NCBI RefSeq assembly: GCF_000524195.1
Contig: NW_020170390.1
Coordinates: 1,379,872-1,443,871, forward strand
DNA from: Echinococcus granulosus
Taxonomy: Eukaryota > Platyhelminthes > Cestoda > Cyclophyllidea > Taeniidae
Reading direction: 5' to 3'
Length of the DNA: 64,000 nt
Part shown: in pieces, positions 13,001 to 23,400 of the stretch
Layout: the number at the start of each line of letters is the position of its first letter
How positions within the stretch are numbered: the first letter of the stretch is position 1
Translations under genes and position numbers: made by a program
The notes under the pieces: model-generated
The model's input: the letters and a program-made list of their open reading frames with translations, nothing else
Told to the model about the DNA's origin: nothing
The model's database searches: none

Positions 13001-14418
13001 CAATTTTAATCCCTCGGGAAATTACACTCCGGCACTGAACACTTTGTCAGATACTTGACTCGAGTTACTGAACCGGTGCCAGACGCTCTATTAAAGGCGA
13101 ACTGTTACGAGGTAAATGCGGCTTACTCAAAAAGCTCAAATCTCAGAAGTCCCGACAAAATACCTCCAATGCTTCATTAAAGTAGCTGCTGCACCACGTC
13201 TTATAGGGTATATTTGCGTTGGAAACATGTTCGATGGGAAGTATTTCGCAGTACATGAAGAAGAGATTTAGCTTGCAATGGATGCAATCCGTTTAACCAT
13301 GAAATTTTTTTGAAATCACGTTGTTCAAAGCATTGTAAAAATCGGAAATACAGCAGGCGAAGACAACGAAACAATTGTTTGTGTGCTCTTGAAGTCACCA
13401 TGAATAAACACAGATGGGATACCTGCCTCCCTTATGACGATTAAGGAACCTCGGAGTAAAGCCGAATCAGACAACACAACTTTGTATATTACTACCTTTT
13501 ATGGCATACTACTTGGATCCCAAAATTTGCTCATATTAAAATTTTGTTAGAAAGTAAAACCTGTTGATAACACTAGTTTTGTAACATTTCAAATCAAAAC
13601 ACTAAGAGCTGGTTTAGTGGTGGAATCACCTTGGGAATTCTTCAACCGAAGAGTGTCTAAGTGTTTGTATGCCGATTGTAGCGCTTTCGTTGTTATCTGC
13701 ATTGCTTAGGTGCGATGGCTTCCATTCTTTGAGTCAAATACCATGTGACAGTACTTTATTCCATCCTTTATTTAAGGAATTGCATCAAAATTTCCTTTTC
13801 AGAGTTGATTTTACCACAATACTATTTCAAATAAATAGATCTCTGTTCCTCTGTTCAAAGTCCTTTCCTAAAAATGGGTCTAAAATTAATGGGTAGATGG
13901 TAAAGTCCTTCAAACAGGGAAAGCGGACCATACAATAGGTTTTTTAAGGGAGAAAGTTCCGCTCTAAGCGCTGTGATTATTCATGAAACGTTTGCCAAAT
14001 TTCCGCATCATTTCGTGTCCCTTTAGAATTAATTTTTCGTACGGGACGAAGCATCTCTTAATCCGATGTATTTCCTCAAAAATGTGTGTTTTATCCAATG
14101 CAAAAAAGCATTGTTTCCATTAAAGCATGGCAAAAAGCGGAAACCTCGGAAGCGCCTGGTTTGAGTACATTATGTTCCAGAAGCATAGAATAGTTTACTT
14201 CTTTGCATATTTCTTGTATCAAAGGCGAATGATTCTGGGTAGGAAATGCTTTCACGAACTATATGGGAACACAGATGGAAGCGTAATTAGTGTGCACTTA
14301 CCGATCCCCAGATTTTGTCCTTTTTGGACAGTAGTTGTCAATTCGGGCATAGCAGAGGGCAGGGATGCAGTTAGAATCAGAATTACGACCAAATATGTCC
14401 GCAGCATAGCGCATCCAC
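3842..14418 (-). CDS. Secreted EB-module plus ZP-domain protein (3' end missing)
   Basis: A nine-exon model was built by hand; every junction keeps frame over 503 codons. Exons in order are 14418-14302 (ATG at 14405-14407), 11725-11588, 10582-10454, 9450-9265, 7694-7306, 6525-6413, 6041-5914, 4497-4398 and 4061-3842. Exon 1 encodes a typical signal peptide (MLRTYLVVILILTASLPSA) and ends in phase 1. Exons 2-4 each encode one cysteine-rich module with a C-x-C core (CFCRKG, CTCPGN, CTCPVE) and are phase 1-1, resembling the EB module. Exons 5-9 (about residues 187-503) read as a ZP domain: GCGIRI then GTVEVVMEESLLNP, SMTIVNEHLREVEQVEEGE, DSIAVESC, and the diagnostic end TPLFQVFRIENFNSLFIRC followed by two cysteines. 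ZP proteins polymerise in extracellular or apical matrices; a matrix or cell-surface role is inferred. The donor after exon 9 means the C-terminus, normally cleavage site plus anchor, lies further left and was not found. Confidence 0.72.
4398..4497 (-). CDS. EB/ZP gene, exon 8 (ZP-C subdomain)
   Basis: This 100-nt exon follows the acceptor TTCCTTTTAG and ends before GTAAGC. It encodes KDSIAVESCFASMSGSQF and then GFPIYAAG, in the register expected for the middle of the ZP-C half (D-x-I-x-V-x-x-C). Entry phase is 1 and exit phase 2. The neighbouring exon 7 could use a GTGGGT donor (low edge 5914) or a GTGATT donor (5910); only the first preserves frame with this acceptor. Confidence 0.65.
4498..5913 (-). 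other. Intron between EB/ZP exons 7 and 8
   Basis: This 1.4-kb stretch shows no further exon I can support. A moderately GC-rich patch at about 4900-5000 was considered, but none of its frames shows ZP features and no phase-compatible exon is needed there. Confidence 0.45.
5914..6041 (-). CDS. EB/ZP gene, exon 7 (ZP-C start)
   Basis: Acceptor CCTATAG precedes 42 codons containing SMTIVNEHLREVEQVEEGEN and ISLRFNLLP; exit donor GTGGGT in phase 1. The pattern of a residue repeat I-V-N followed by a short loop, then V-E-x-G-E and an L-R-F strand, matches the first strands of the ZP-C half in invertebrate ZP proteins. No internal stop. Confidence 0.68.
6413..6525 (-). CDS. EB/ZP gene, exon 6 (ZP-N/ZP-C linker)
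   Basis: Acceptor ATATCAG precedes GTVEVVMEESLLNPARELRL, then TFSCID and a basic, acidic-mixed linker RLARERREEI, ending at GTAAGT in phase 2. The order (strand, short loop, L-x-F-x-C) fits the end of a ZP-N half, and the charged stretch fits the linker between the ZP halves. Confidence 0.65.
6526..7305 (-). other. Intron between EB/ZP exons 5 and 6
   Basis: AT-rich, with several open frames on the minus strand (6676-7094) that have no cysteine pattern, homology cue or matching splice phases. Nothing supported. Confidence 0.45.
7306..7694 (-). CDS. EB/ZP gene, exon 5 (ZP-N half)
   Basis: The largest exon: 129 codons, GC-rich, entered in phase 1 after GCCCTTCAG and left in phase 0 at GTAAGC. 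It starts TVCENAILLVCYVPHW and ends TPYCTQIDLVNDPPAGCGIR. Cysteine placement (two early, a CC pair in the middle, two near the end) and the following exon suggest the ZP-N half. The plus-strand and second minus-strand open frames over the same DNA are shadows. Confidence 0.62.
7695..9264 (-). other. Intron between EB/ZP exons 4 and 5
   Basis: About 1.6 kb of AT-rich sequence. No additional module exon with a C-x-C core was seen here. The plus-strand frame at 8865-9212 has no support. Confidence 0.45.
9265..9450 (-). CDS. EB/ZP gene, exon 4 (cysteine-rich module 3)
   Basis: Strong acceptor (CTTGCCTATTTAG) and GTAGGT donor bound 61 codons in phase 1-1. The module reads LCNDEDLLCRSPVATC, a longer loop, then GICTCPVEHTPVF and a final cysteine, giving the C-x6-C-x6-C, C-x-C, C order of an EB-like module. 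The central loop is longer than in modules 1 and 2. Confidence 0.65.
9889..9985 (-). pseudogene. Half EB-like module, probable exon remnant
   Basis: On the minus strand after TTTTTGCGCTCAG one frame reads RPFERYGCVCPNLRTNAQF and then a cysteine, matching the second half (C-x-C-P ... C) of the neighbouring modules. The first-half cysteines are absent. The acceptor would be phase 2 although flanking exons need phase 1-1, so inclusion would break frame. It is best read as a leftover module fragment inside the intron, or half of a module whose other half is lost. Confidence 0.4.
10148..10278 (-). pseudogene. Decayed EB-like module exon
   Basis: GC-rich minus-strand segment in which module features are scattered over all three frames: NKCRRH in one, VCHRP and GHCDCFQG in a second, FPGTKLFERKSLTC in the third. 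The last piece aligns with the CPGNTVFVPQLNAC tail of module 2. Several frame changes, some at short T runs, and in-frame stops break it. Either a module copy that has decayed, or sequencing indels in homopolymers; intact neighbouring exons argue for real decay. Confidence 0.4.
10454..10582 (-). CDS. EB/ZP gene, exon 3 (cysteine-rich module 2)
   Basis: Bounded by TTGCAAATCCAG acceptor and GTAAGT donor, 42 codons, phase 1-1. It has the cleanest EB-type cysteine order of the window: CRVDADC, then SSCHPGAGFCTCPGN, then a terminal cysteine after NTVFVPQLNA. Confidence 0.68.
11011..11050. repeat. GA-rich microsatellite
   Basis: Imperfect (GAAA/GA)n purine tract of about 40 bp lying in the intron between EB/ZP exons 2 and 3. 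Confidence 0.8.
11588..11725 (-). CDS. EB/ZP gene, exon 2 (cysteine-rich module 1)
   Basis: Acceptor TTGGTCTTTGCAG and a GTTAGT donor bound 45 codons in phase 1-1. The module reads ACNKESPSFC, NSVCNRAKNECFCRKG and a terminal SVACK. A longer frame upstream contains a hydrophobic stretch that mimics a signal peptide, but the strong acceptor and the genuine signal-peptide exon at 14302-14407 with matching phase favour this start. Confidence 0.62.
11726..14301 (-). other. Intron between EB/ZP exons 1 and 2
   Basis: About 2.6 kb of mainly AT-rich DNA with no further module exon that I could support. It contains the CCAAT inverted repeat listed separately. Confidence 0.45.
11931..11958. repeat. 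Perfect 9-bp inverted repeat with CCAAT boxes
   Basis: TGATTGGCC (11931-11939) and GGCCAATCA (11950-11958) are perfect inverted copies with a 10-nt spacer; a further CCATTGGC lies just upstream at 11916. Each arm contains a CCAAT box. It could be a cis-element (NF-Y type) or a small hairpin; function is not shown. Confidence 0.5.
14302..14407 (-). CDS. EB/ZP gene, exon 1 (start codon and signal peptide)
   Basis: The ATG at 14405-14407 opens 35 codons: a signal peptide with a V/I/L core and small residues before the predicted cut, then a short Thr/Gln-rich mature start, ending before GTAAGT in phase 1. An earlier out-of-frame ATG is 8 nt upstream. A clean 3' splice acceptor (TTTCCCTCTTAG, ending at 14419) lies only 11 nt before the ATG, so the transcript likely has a 5'-UTR intron or is trans-spliced there. 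Confidence 0.65.
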
Positions 14419-17400
14419 CTAAGAGGGAAATGTGACAGGGTTATTTTTATTTGTTCTACGCATTACCCAAACTCCTTAACTGCTTAATCCTAAATCAAAA
14501 GCTAATCACTCTCCGGTTTTGCATAACGTGTTAAACCAGTGTGTGTTTATGCACTCAGCCTTACTTGTGAAATCACATAATAAATTTGTTACGTTTTCTG
14601 TTTCACTAACAACTGCAATGACTACTACATCCTTCATTTTTTTTACCGTTTTAACCCTACACCGTTTAATCCAACTAAGTATAAGACGGCTGTGTTTCCT
14701 CAAGTAGGCCGATATAGCTCGCACGAGTCAATTCTCAATGGAGTCATCATCGCGTTTTACCTAAGAATCTCATTTTACTCTGTCACTTATCCATATTTGA
14801 GATGGCTATCTTCCCGCGTTAAGCTGACAGATCCACTAGGTCTGTAAGAGTAGCCAGGTAAGTACAATTATCCAGGTCAGCATTGCGGTTTTGAGTCTGT
14901 CTAAATTTGGATTTGAGATGTGTAACAAAATTACTCACCAATATCATTCAATACTAATACCCCCATGGGATGCTTTGAGTTATAAGGAACTATGTTTGAA
15001 CCACTTTCAATTGTAACACTTTCTATCCATAGTAATCAGCAGTTACAGTGGTATGTGTAACTGATAGTAAATCTCTCTTGTTAACCAGACAATACACTTT
15101 TGCATTCGTTACCCAAGTAGAGCAGTATGCGTTGAAATAGCTATACTTACGACCACTAAACGCTTCAGATGTGTGGAGTTACAAAAAATGCTTCTCTTTT
15201 TTTACTGAATCCAGTTCTTGTTCTTAAGCCTGCAAAAGAATAATGCAACCATTTTTGCCGGAATTATTGTATAACTACGCGACTAGGGGTAATGCAGTGC
15301 TTCCACGCATCCAACTCTCGTTGGCGTTGGAAGGTACATGCTTGGAGTGTAAAATTTGGTTGTGTCCATTTGCACGGAAGTCAGGCCAAAGTAATTGGGG
15401 TAGTGAGAAGGTTAATCGACTAACGCATCAAAAAAAAAGCTTTAGGAGAGTGAAACATACGTTGGTCTTTCATTCAAATCTTGTCCAAATTTAACTTATT
15501 TTCCCTCAACACACCGCCTTAAAGTGTATGCACAAATCGGCTGGAAAAATCATCCTTTTGGTTGAGCCGGTCACTTTTCAGTAACCCCAATTTCCTCGTT
15601 TTCTTTTCACAACTCTAAAGGTGGGGAAGAACGAATGAAGTTACCCTACAACCTTTGATTTGACCCTTGCATTATTTAAAAATAGTGCAATAATGTTGAA
15701 AATATTTCGAAAACAACCGCTTAGAGTCACTGCTTTCGGTGTCCTAGAACATTGCTTTGACGGTTTATTTTAAAATGATATTGTATTAATTCCTAAAAGT
15801 AATGATGGATACTGCTCACTTTAAGTTATTCCATTCTTCCAGAAAGAGCGAATAGGAAGCATCTATTCTATTCTTACCATTGATACGATATCTGTCAGTT
15901 CATCATTGGATCAATTTCCCTCCTCCTTTAAGCATCAAAGTTGCATCTTCTGTCACTTGCATCAATTAAGACCCCAGCATTTCCTGAAACCCCAAAATTT
16001 CTTTGTGATTTTTCACATTTGTATCGTCTACCTTTCCGTCGCCTTGTGTACGGATGTCTTAAGGTGCGCAGTAGCTGACCAGATACTTAGGTACAGTGCT
16101 TCGTCTGGGGTCTTCTTCTTTCACTCCAAAACGTGGAAGGCNNNNNNNNNNNNNNNNNNNNNNNNNNNNNNNNNNNNNNNNNNNNNNNNNNNNNNNNNNN
16201 NNNNNNNNNNNNNNNNNNNNNNNNNNNNNNNNNNNNNNNNNAGTACTTTCGGCCTTACAACTCCATCCGTTAAATTTCACTATGAACGTTGCGAAGGTGT
16301 TTAAAGAGCACAATTGCATAACGGAGAGCTGATAAGAGAGAGTGGGGCATTTGGTTTTGAGGTGTGGCTACCATTCGTAAGTGAATTTGCCAGTCAAGTA
16401 CTTCAAGGACTTCACCGCAAACGAAAGTGGAAGTGTTCTTATGTCCATTGTTAATCGTAAGTCTTCAACGTATTAATATAAATTAGTGTCCGGACTTTAT
16501 TTCTGGACACTACGTTTACAGAGGATTTGGGTGTCTTATTAATGTCGTTTTTAATTTACCTGCCGCATATAACGTTAATGCAGGTATGCAAACGTCCTAC
16601 AGAACTTAAAGTCACAATGAAGTGTTTCGCCTGCAAAGTATTTGGTATAACCAAGAAAATTTTCGCTTTTATTTTTTACTGAATATCGGGAGAGTGACTT
16701 TTTTAGAAAGAGGAGGTAAGTACCGCTCAATTTCCGTCATGACTTGTAATAAAATTCTCTGTAGTTAGGAGGAAAATTATCTCTTGATCGAGGATATCAA
16801 GTAGGAGGAGTCAACACCTAGATAACCCCCCCTTGAATAAAGGCATACAATCTTCCCATTGTCGTAACAGACTTGAAAAGTAGCTGACTTTTTTTTAAAA
16901 ATGCTAGAAAACTGCACAATTTCTGCCCTATAGGTTCTTTGAAAAAGTGTAAATATCACAAGACTTACCCACACCGCTTCAAACGTATTTTCCCACTTCC
17001 ATTACAATCGACAGCCACAGCTCTTCCATTTCTTCACACATTTAATAATGCATTAAAGCATTTTGATCTCCTCTAATTAAGTTTTTGCGTGATTTTCTCT
17101 ACTTACTTTAAAAGGCACTCGCTGACCTTTCCCTACCATGCCTTGCTCCCTTCTTTCAAGTGTCTAACCTGTGCCGATGCAAAAAGTATATAGTTTTGTG
17201 TGGGCAGATGTAATTGAATATTTAATTTATGGAAAAATTGTGTCACATTTCTAGTCGGACATAAAATAGTTCAACCAAGTTGTGGGCATTACCAGCTGCT
17301 TGTCGCTAGGACATGCAGTCATCGAGACTCCGGCTCAGGAAGGTATTTGCGTGGCTGAATGCCGTAATCACTAAATCCCCCACGACTATCAAAATTTTCG

Positions 17401-20400
17401 GCGTCTATTTTTTGTTGAAACTTGCTCAGTGTAGTATGTAAAGTCGAATACAGTGAATTTCTTTGCGTTATATTAGGCCGATGTGAATGAAATGTCATTC
17501 GATGAGGTGTTTTTGTAAAGCAATAAACATGGGGCCTTGAATCACCCATCATCATGTCACGTTATGATCTCCTCAAGAGCCCATTCACTTCACTAAAGGG
17601 CTTTCATTTGGTGTCCTACCGTGATTTACTTAAATAGTTATGCAAGCAACGAGGGGAATATCAGAAAGCATTACGTTCCAACTATAAATGCAACCACAGC
17701 TGTGAAATCGGTCTAAGTTTACCATAAGTCACGAACTTTTATCACATACATTTCCCTATTAAAAACTAGAACCCATCCCTTTATTATATGAATTCATGTT
17801 GGGGTAATTTTAGGGGCTTCCAGTTTTTTAGCAAGTGCTTGTAGCGCTTTAGATCAGCGTTAATAAGATGGAAATACTGAGATACCCCATTTTGGTCCCA
17901 ATATCACAGTACGCAACTCAATGGTTATAAGAAGTGTTACGTGAGCGCTGAGTTAGGATTCTTTCAAACTAGCCGTTCTGCATTGATTCACTCATCTGAA
18001 TTTAGTGGTATAGCTAAAGCAAGTAAAGTCGTTGTTCTGATACAAATGAGCCTTTTTGTCAGAAAAACGCATTCATCATAGGAATTAGCACTGACACGTC
18101 GCACGTGCTCGCGCATTTCCACCCATCTTCAATGCCACTTTTCAACTTTTCGTCAGTAGGGACTGAGTATAGGTCTTGTAAAACTAAGTTTGCTCCCTGC
18201 CTGATATCAGCCTCATTATGGGTGAAAAAAATGAATAAGTCTCTTAACGTTTCCGTGCTTTTTTCTAATCCGTGTCACTTCATTCTAGTGCTCTGGCATC
18301 AATTTCTACCATCTCTACCCTTTTAATAAATGACTAATCTTACCCTAATTAGCCATATCTTCTAAATTTTTGAGTTTTTGAGACGCAACATTAACCGTCA
18401 TTTGAGTAGGGCGTGAACGCTTGAACACACAAGGTGGATTGCACCACTAACACTTAGATTTTAATACCTTCTTAATGCTACATCAATTGCTAAAATTCAC
18501 TTGGCGTTATTTAACCTATTTAGGGAGAAGGAGCAAGTGCAGCGATACGAGTTTTGAACAATATCACAATAATTGGAGCAAACAGCCATCCGAATACGCT
18601 TATTGTCCCTCCAGACAACCCGCTCTTACGGCCTATGCGTATATTTATTATCAAGATTTCTCTTCAAAAAAAAAAACAATTTCGCGTCTCTTCACCCGTC
18701 CCAGTTACTCAGGTCTAAACGTCTTGTATTCAATGCTCAATAGAACCAACAATATTTATGCTGCCGGTAGATGCAGTACTGTGGTAGACAATGTTCTCAC
18801 GCTGTTGTGAATGAAAACAATTTTAGCCGACTAAACAAATGATAACTACGTGAGAAAGGCACTAACAAATGGAATTTTTGTACTTGTTAGTATTTGCTCA
18901 CTGTTTGGGGTGTTTATGTTAACGGTTTTTAGTTAATGCTTTTAAGTTTTTCCCATAAGTCAAAATATCTGCCCAAACAAAGAATTCACAAATTACGAGA
19001 AAAATAGCAAAGACGCCCAATATTGTGCTTAGAATGTTCAAATCCACAGAGCCTAGCAAGTAACTACTGAATTAGGTAGTGTTACCGCTTCATCGTGTCT
19101 TCGAAGTGGCGAACAATCATTCACCTTCTAATAAATGGTTTGATTATTTTCTTGCCGTTACTCGGTGGCAAACCAAACAGCTCTCATTATTATTGTCGCT
19201 ACGGTTTCAATTTGCTACTGGATAAATTCACAACTGACACTGCCCTACAGTCCGTTTTAAACACATCAAGATGCAATCACGCCTCATTCTTTATCTGATT
19301 TTCTGTTATAAATAAAAATTTTGTTTACAATATTTAAGGCGTTACGCTATACGATGCTGATTATCCACTGAGAAATGACCTACCAGATACATAATGTGGT
19401 TCCGTCCAACCTCATTTATTCAACTTTACGTCCACCACAGTTGATAGTTTAGAGTGCCGCCGCCTTAATAGCTTTCTACCGAGATGGTGATGAAGCTACC
19501 TTATTGATAATTTCTTAATGATAAAACGGAATTTTAAGATCATCCTGTCTGATCACTCAACCTCAGTATCAGAATGAGCTTTCTTTTCTTTGTGTGCGAA
19601 TTTGAGTGTTAATGCAGAGATAATCGTAATTTGTTAGCTCAAAGCGATTCAAAAACTGACAAAATAAATGAAACTACTAACAACTGATTTACCTGGGTTA
19701 TACAATTAAAAATAAATAAGTCATCTCGTCTAATAATTTCGTGACATTTCCACGTGGGAAGATAATTTATGCAGCTACGCGATTTAGTGTGCATGGCATC
19801 GAGAGGAGATGAGAGTAAGGTAAGAGCCTACCGATATCGTAGAAGGCTTGCAAAAGGAGGAAGGATTGGAAATTAAATCCAGACACGGAAGTGCGGAGAC
19901 CAGATGTTGAGGCAATTAGTAGCCACAACGACAACGACGTTTAGAGGTAGCCAGTTGAGCCTCTCGACCCTCCTGATTGGCTGGTGGGCTGAGTCCAAAA
20001 TTCATTCTCTGTGCGAGAAAGGGAGGGCGAGAAGTCATGGTAGTATCCGGTTGCGCTCTAACGAGACCTTCATTTGTATATAATGCGGAAGGGTTAAGGC
20101 CTGCTAAGGCAAAATTATGGCGTCACTACTGAAGGCGTCCACGCTATAATGGTGAAGGATCTCCAGGTCGCCGCCTTTCAATCCCCTTTTGTTAGCTGTC
20201 ATTCAACGCTCTTTCGGTTAACTTTCCGGCCATTTTAGTTAATCTATACTGAATATTATAATTTACGAAGTTATAAGTAAGATTCTGGTCAAAATTTCTA
20301 GCGTATCACGACAGTACCTATTTGTGATGTGAAAAATATTTGAGACGTAAAAATTATTTTGTAATAATAAAGTTATGCATACTTTTGGCTATTCGTAATG

Positions 20401-23400
20401 CGGCACTGAATTTTTTGACCTGTAATTTTATTAGTCACTACGTTAAATATAATTTCCCGTCTGTGAGTTAGTAACAGATCCCCATTTCCAGCCATTCAAA
20501 TGTACTCGAGAACTTGGAAGGGGTATCAATTTGAGAAAGCGCACCTTGTCTGTGGGCTAAGGAAGCACGAGTGAAGTAGGTGATGAGATAGAAGGGTTGA
20601 TTTGTAGTTGACGCAATAGAAACAAAAGTAGATTTTTGCCCAAGAAGTTCGTGAGGGTGAGATAAATCTCCTCTCTACTTCTCTCCTCATGTGAACAAGA
20701 AGCTGTTTTTACCATTCACACAAAATCTGGCAGTGTTTCTGGACACTGCTGGCAGGCATGTGAATGGTGTTGGGACGGGGAAAAGCACTTTCAGTAGGGC
20801 GAACCTTCTACGCCCTATCGTTCTCCTTTTGGAATTAGAATCGCGTGTTGTTGAACCTGGCTTTACAGGCGAATTGGTCTCATTTGAAAACCAACGGAAA
20901 TGTCTTCACACTTCTCCCGGAAGATGAATAGAGAAAAAAAGGGTGTTTTAAAACGGTAAATTTATCTTTCTTGTGGGTTAAACTAAGCTCAACAACTAAT
21001 GTATGCTTACAACACTCAGCCTAATGTATGTTGAGAAAAAAGGTGGTGAATTTGGCCTCCACTGAAGCGTGAAACGTCTGATTGCGTAACTTTTTACTTT
21101 CAATATGCTCTTACTTCAAAATAACAGGCTCCACGCATTTGCGTTTCCCTACTGTGACGTCTTGTTGTGGTTGGCCACTTAGGAAGACGTTTATCAGCAA
21201 GTCACGTCTTTTTTCAATCAGTGTAGATATCCTTGAGTAGACTGACATGAAAATCTGTGTGTGCTTTTACTCCTAATTTATTACACTAAATGAATAAACT
21301 TTCATACGAAATAAACAAAAAAAGGATTTGTTCAGCATAAATCATGTTGGACGCAATTCTCTCGTGCTCTTTCATAACCCCTCAGCCAGCTGAAGGATTT
21401 TCCTCCCGTAATTCGGGAAATAACCTATAATAACGCATAATTTTAGCCAAATCTAATGTTAATTTTGACATGATTTGCACCACACACGAAAATGGTGTTT
21501 GCACTTTTATTTAGGAGGCATGAAAACTACAATTTGTATTGGCCTTAAAAGGATGGTGAATATTTGCCACCGACTTTAAAACTAATGGCTGATTTTTTAC
21601 GCAAAATTGCCTCATAGACTTCCAAAAAATTGCTGCATTTTTGTGGTGTTACATATTGGAAGTAATATGGACTGTTTAAAATACATCACCACTTTTTAAG
21701 GGCGGGCCAGGGACGCTTAAAATGTAGCTCTATTCACGTGGCAGTGGTGGTAGACGGTGTAACCCACGTAATGTTTTTTTGTGGGCACTGAGCCCTTGCG
21801 ATTGCTACAACTTGGAAAAAGCAATTTCCATGAACAAAAATTGTTTATGGCTGTTTGAGCAGTGACTTGGTCTGGCGCACTCGTAAATCCTCACCACATT
21901 TTGCGGGCTAAATACAATTAGTCTTGTCACCGTGGCTTGAGCTCAGTTTCTCGGTCGGACACAAACCATCCGGTGTTCCCTATACAATTTGACACCAGAT
22001 GCCGATGTCACGAGCAACTTACTTGAATTTTTTGCTAAAATTCACAATTAGAGTTTTTCTTCATTTCAATGACCTAATCGCCACGGTTAATTCCACTCTC
22101 TTTTTCACCGAACCGCACAGAACATGATCTCGCAGGTTTAAAAACACGTATTTGAGATTCCGGTACCTCTTTAATTTGCCTAAAAGAAACATTTAATGCT
22201 TAAATGAACTTAAAATTTGTTCTTCATAGTGTGTGAGAAATTAAAATAAGTATTAAGGGTTTGGTTTTTGGGATTCTTATTATTTAAGGTAAGCAGCTAG
22301 GCTGGAGGACTGAGGGGAGTGAAACAGTTTGTTTGTTTGTTTCCTGCAGCCAGGCATTATTTGCCCACCGGTAAAGCTTTCTATCGCCGACTCCTCTGTT
22401 ATCCTATTACGACGCCAGCTGACGCCCCGGTTGCTTTGTTTTTTCGGACTTATAGGCCTGCCCGCTTGTTGACAACTTACTTTCCATTAACTCCTTACTT
22501 TATTCCGTACCCGTGGAAATGCTAATTGCAAATTTCACTTTCTTTGTTAGTGAATGTTAAATTCGCCCTAAATGTTGGGGGTTTTGTACTACAAAGTTCA
22601 TATAGACTAGGATTTTGATCATAAAAGTTAGCCGACACCACTGTTCACTAATGTTTAGTTTTTCACAATCCAACTGATACATAATAAATTAACGAGTGCT
22701 ATAAAAGGGAACTGTAACGCATTCTATTGCTGATTGAAGCACTGCGGTTTTGTGCAGGCCACGTAATATCGGGCACAGCATTGAATGGTTCTGCTCTCCA
22801 ACTAATGCAGTGCACCTATAAATTGTTTCCATTCAAGGGTCTTTGAGGCGGGCGATTAAAGAAGCAGCAACAAAGGGACCTGCAACAATAAAAGCTGAAA
22901 ATAGTTTCTTGCATAACCGATTTTGCAAATTCCCTAATAAGGTGTGCGTTGCATGACTGAATGCCTCTAGGTGGCCACTTAAACGCCTTAACCACTTTGG
23001 AATGGAGAAAAGGGGTAAAACACCTTTCGCTCATTTTTTAAATTTACCACTAGACGGCTCGTTCCCAAATCATTCATCACTAAGACAGTTTGAGGAATTG
23101 AATTCGGCGTCCATTAACAACGTCCTTATTTCGCTGCCTTCTAATTAATTAGTTTTTTGGTACTTCTTTGTAATGTCATGGCAATAAAAACTCCACAAAT
23201 GGCCGCAATTTCAGCTAGCATGACGGGCTTTATGTCGAGGCTCTGCTACGGAAGCGCATTTCCCTTGACACAGTAACTTTCATTAATGAAAAGTGCGTGA
23301 TATTTTTTCAAATTTTTTTTCTCAAGCTTCAACATGTCTTGGTACTCAGCTACTTCACTGTCCCTAACTTGATGTATGGTTTCCGGTTTATGATGAAGTG

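Noticed and set aside
15906..16332. ORFs running through N
   Set aside because: Artefacts of translating the 100-N gap; the same applies to 27682-28016.
22726..22745. Minus-strand CFN-like codons that could be a HECT active site
   Set aside because: Followed almost at once by a stop and 15 kb beyond the gene; the genuine catalytic exon is at 38290-38445.
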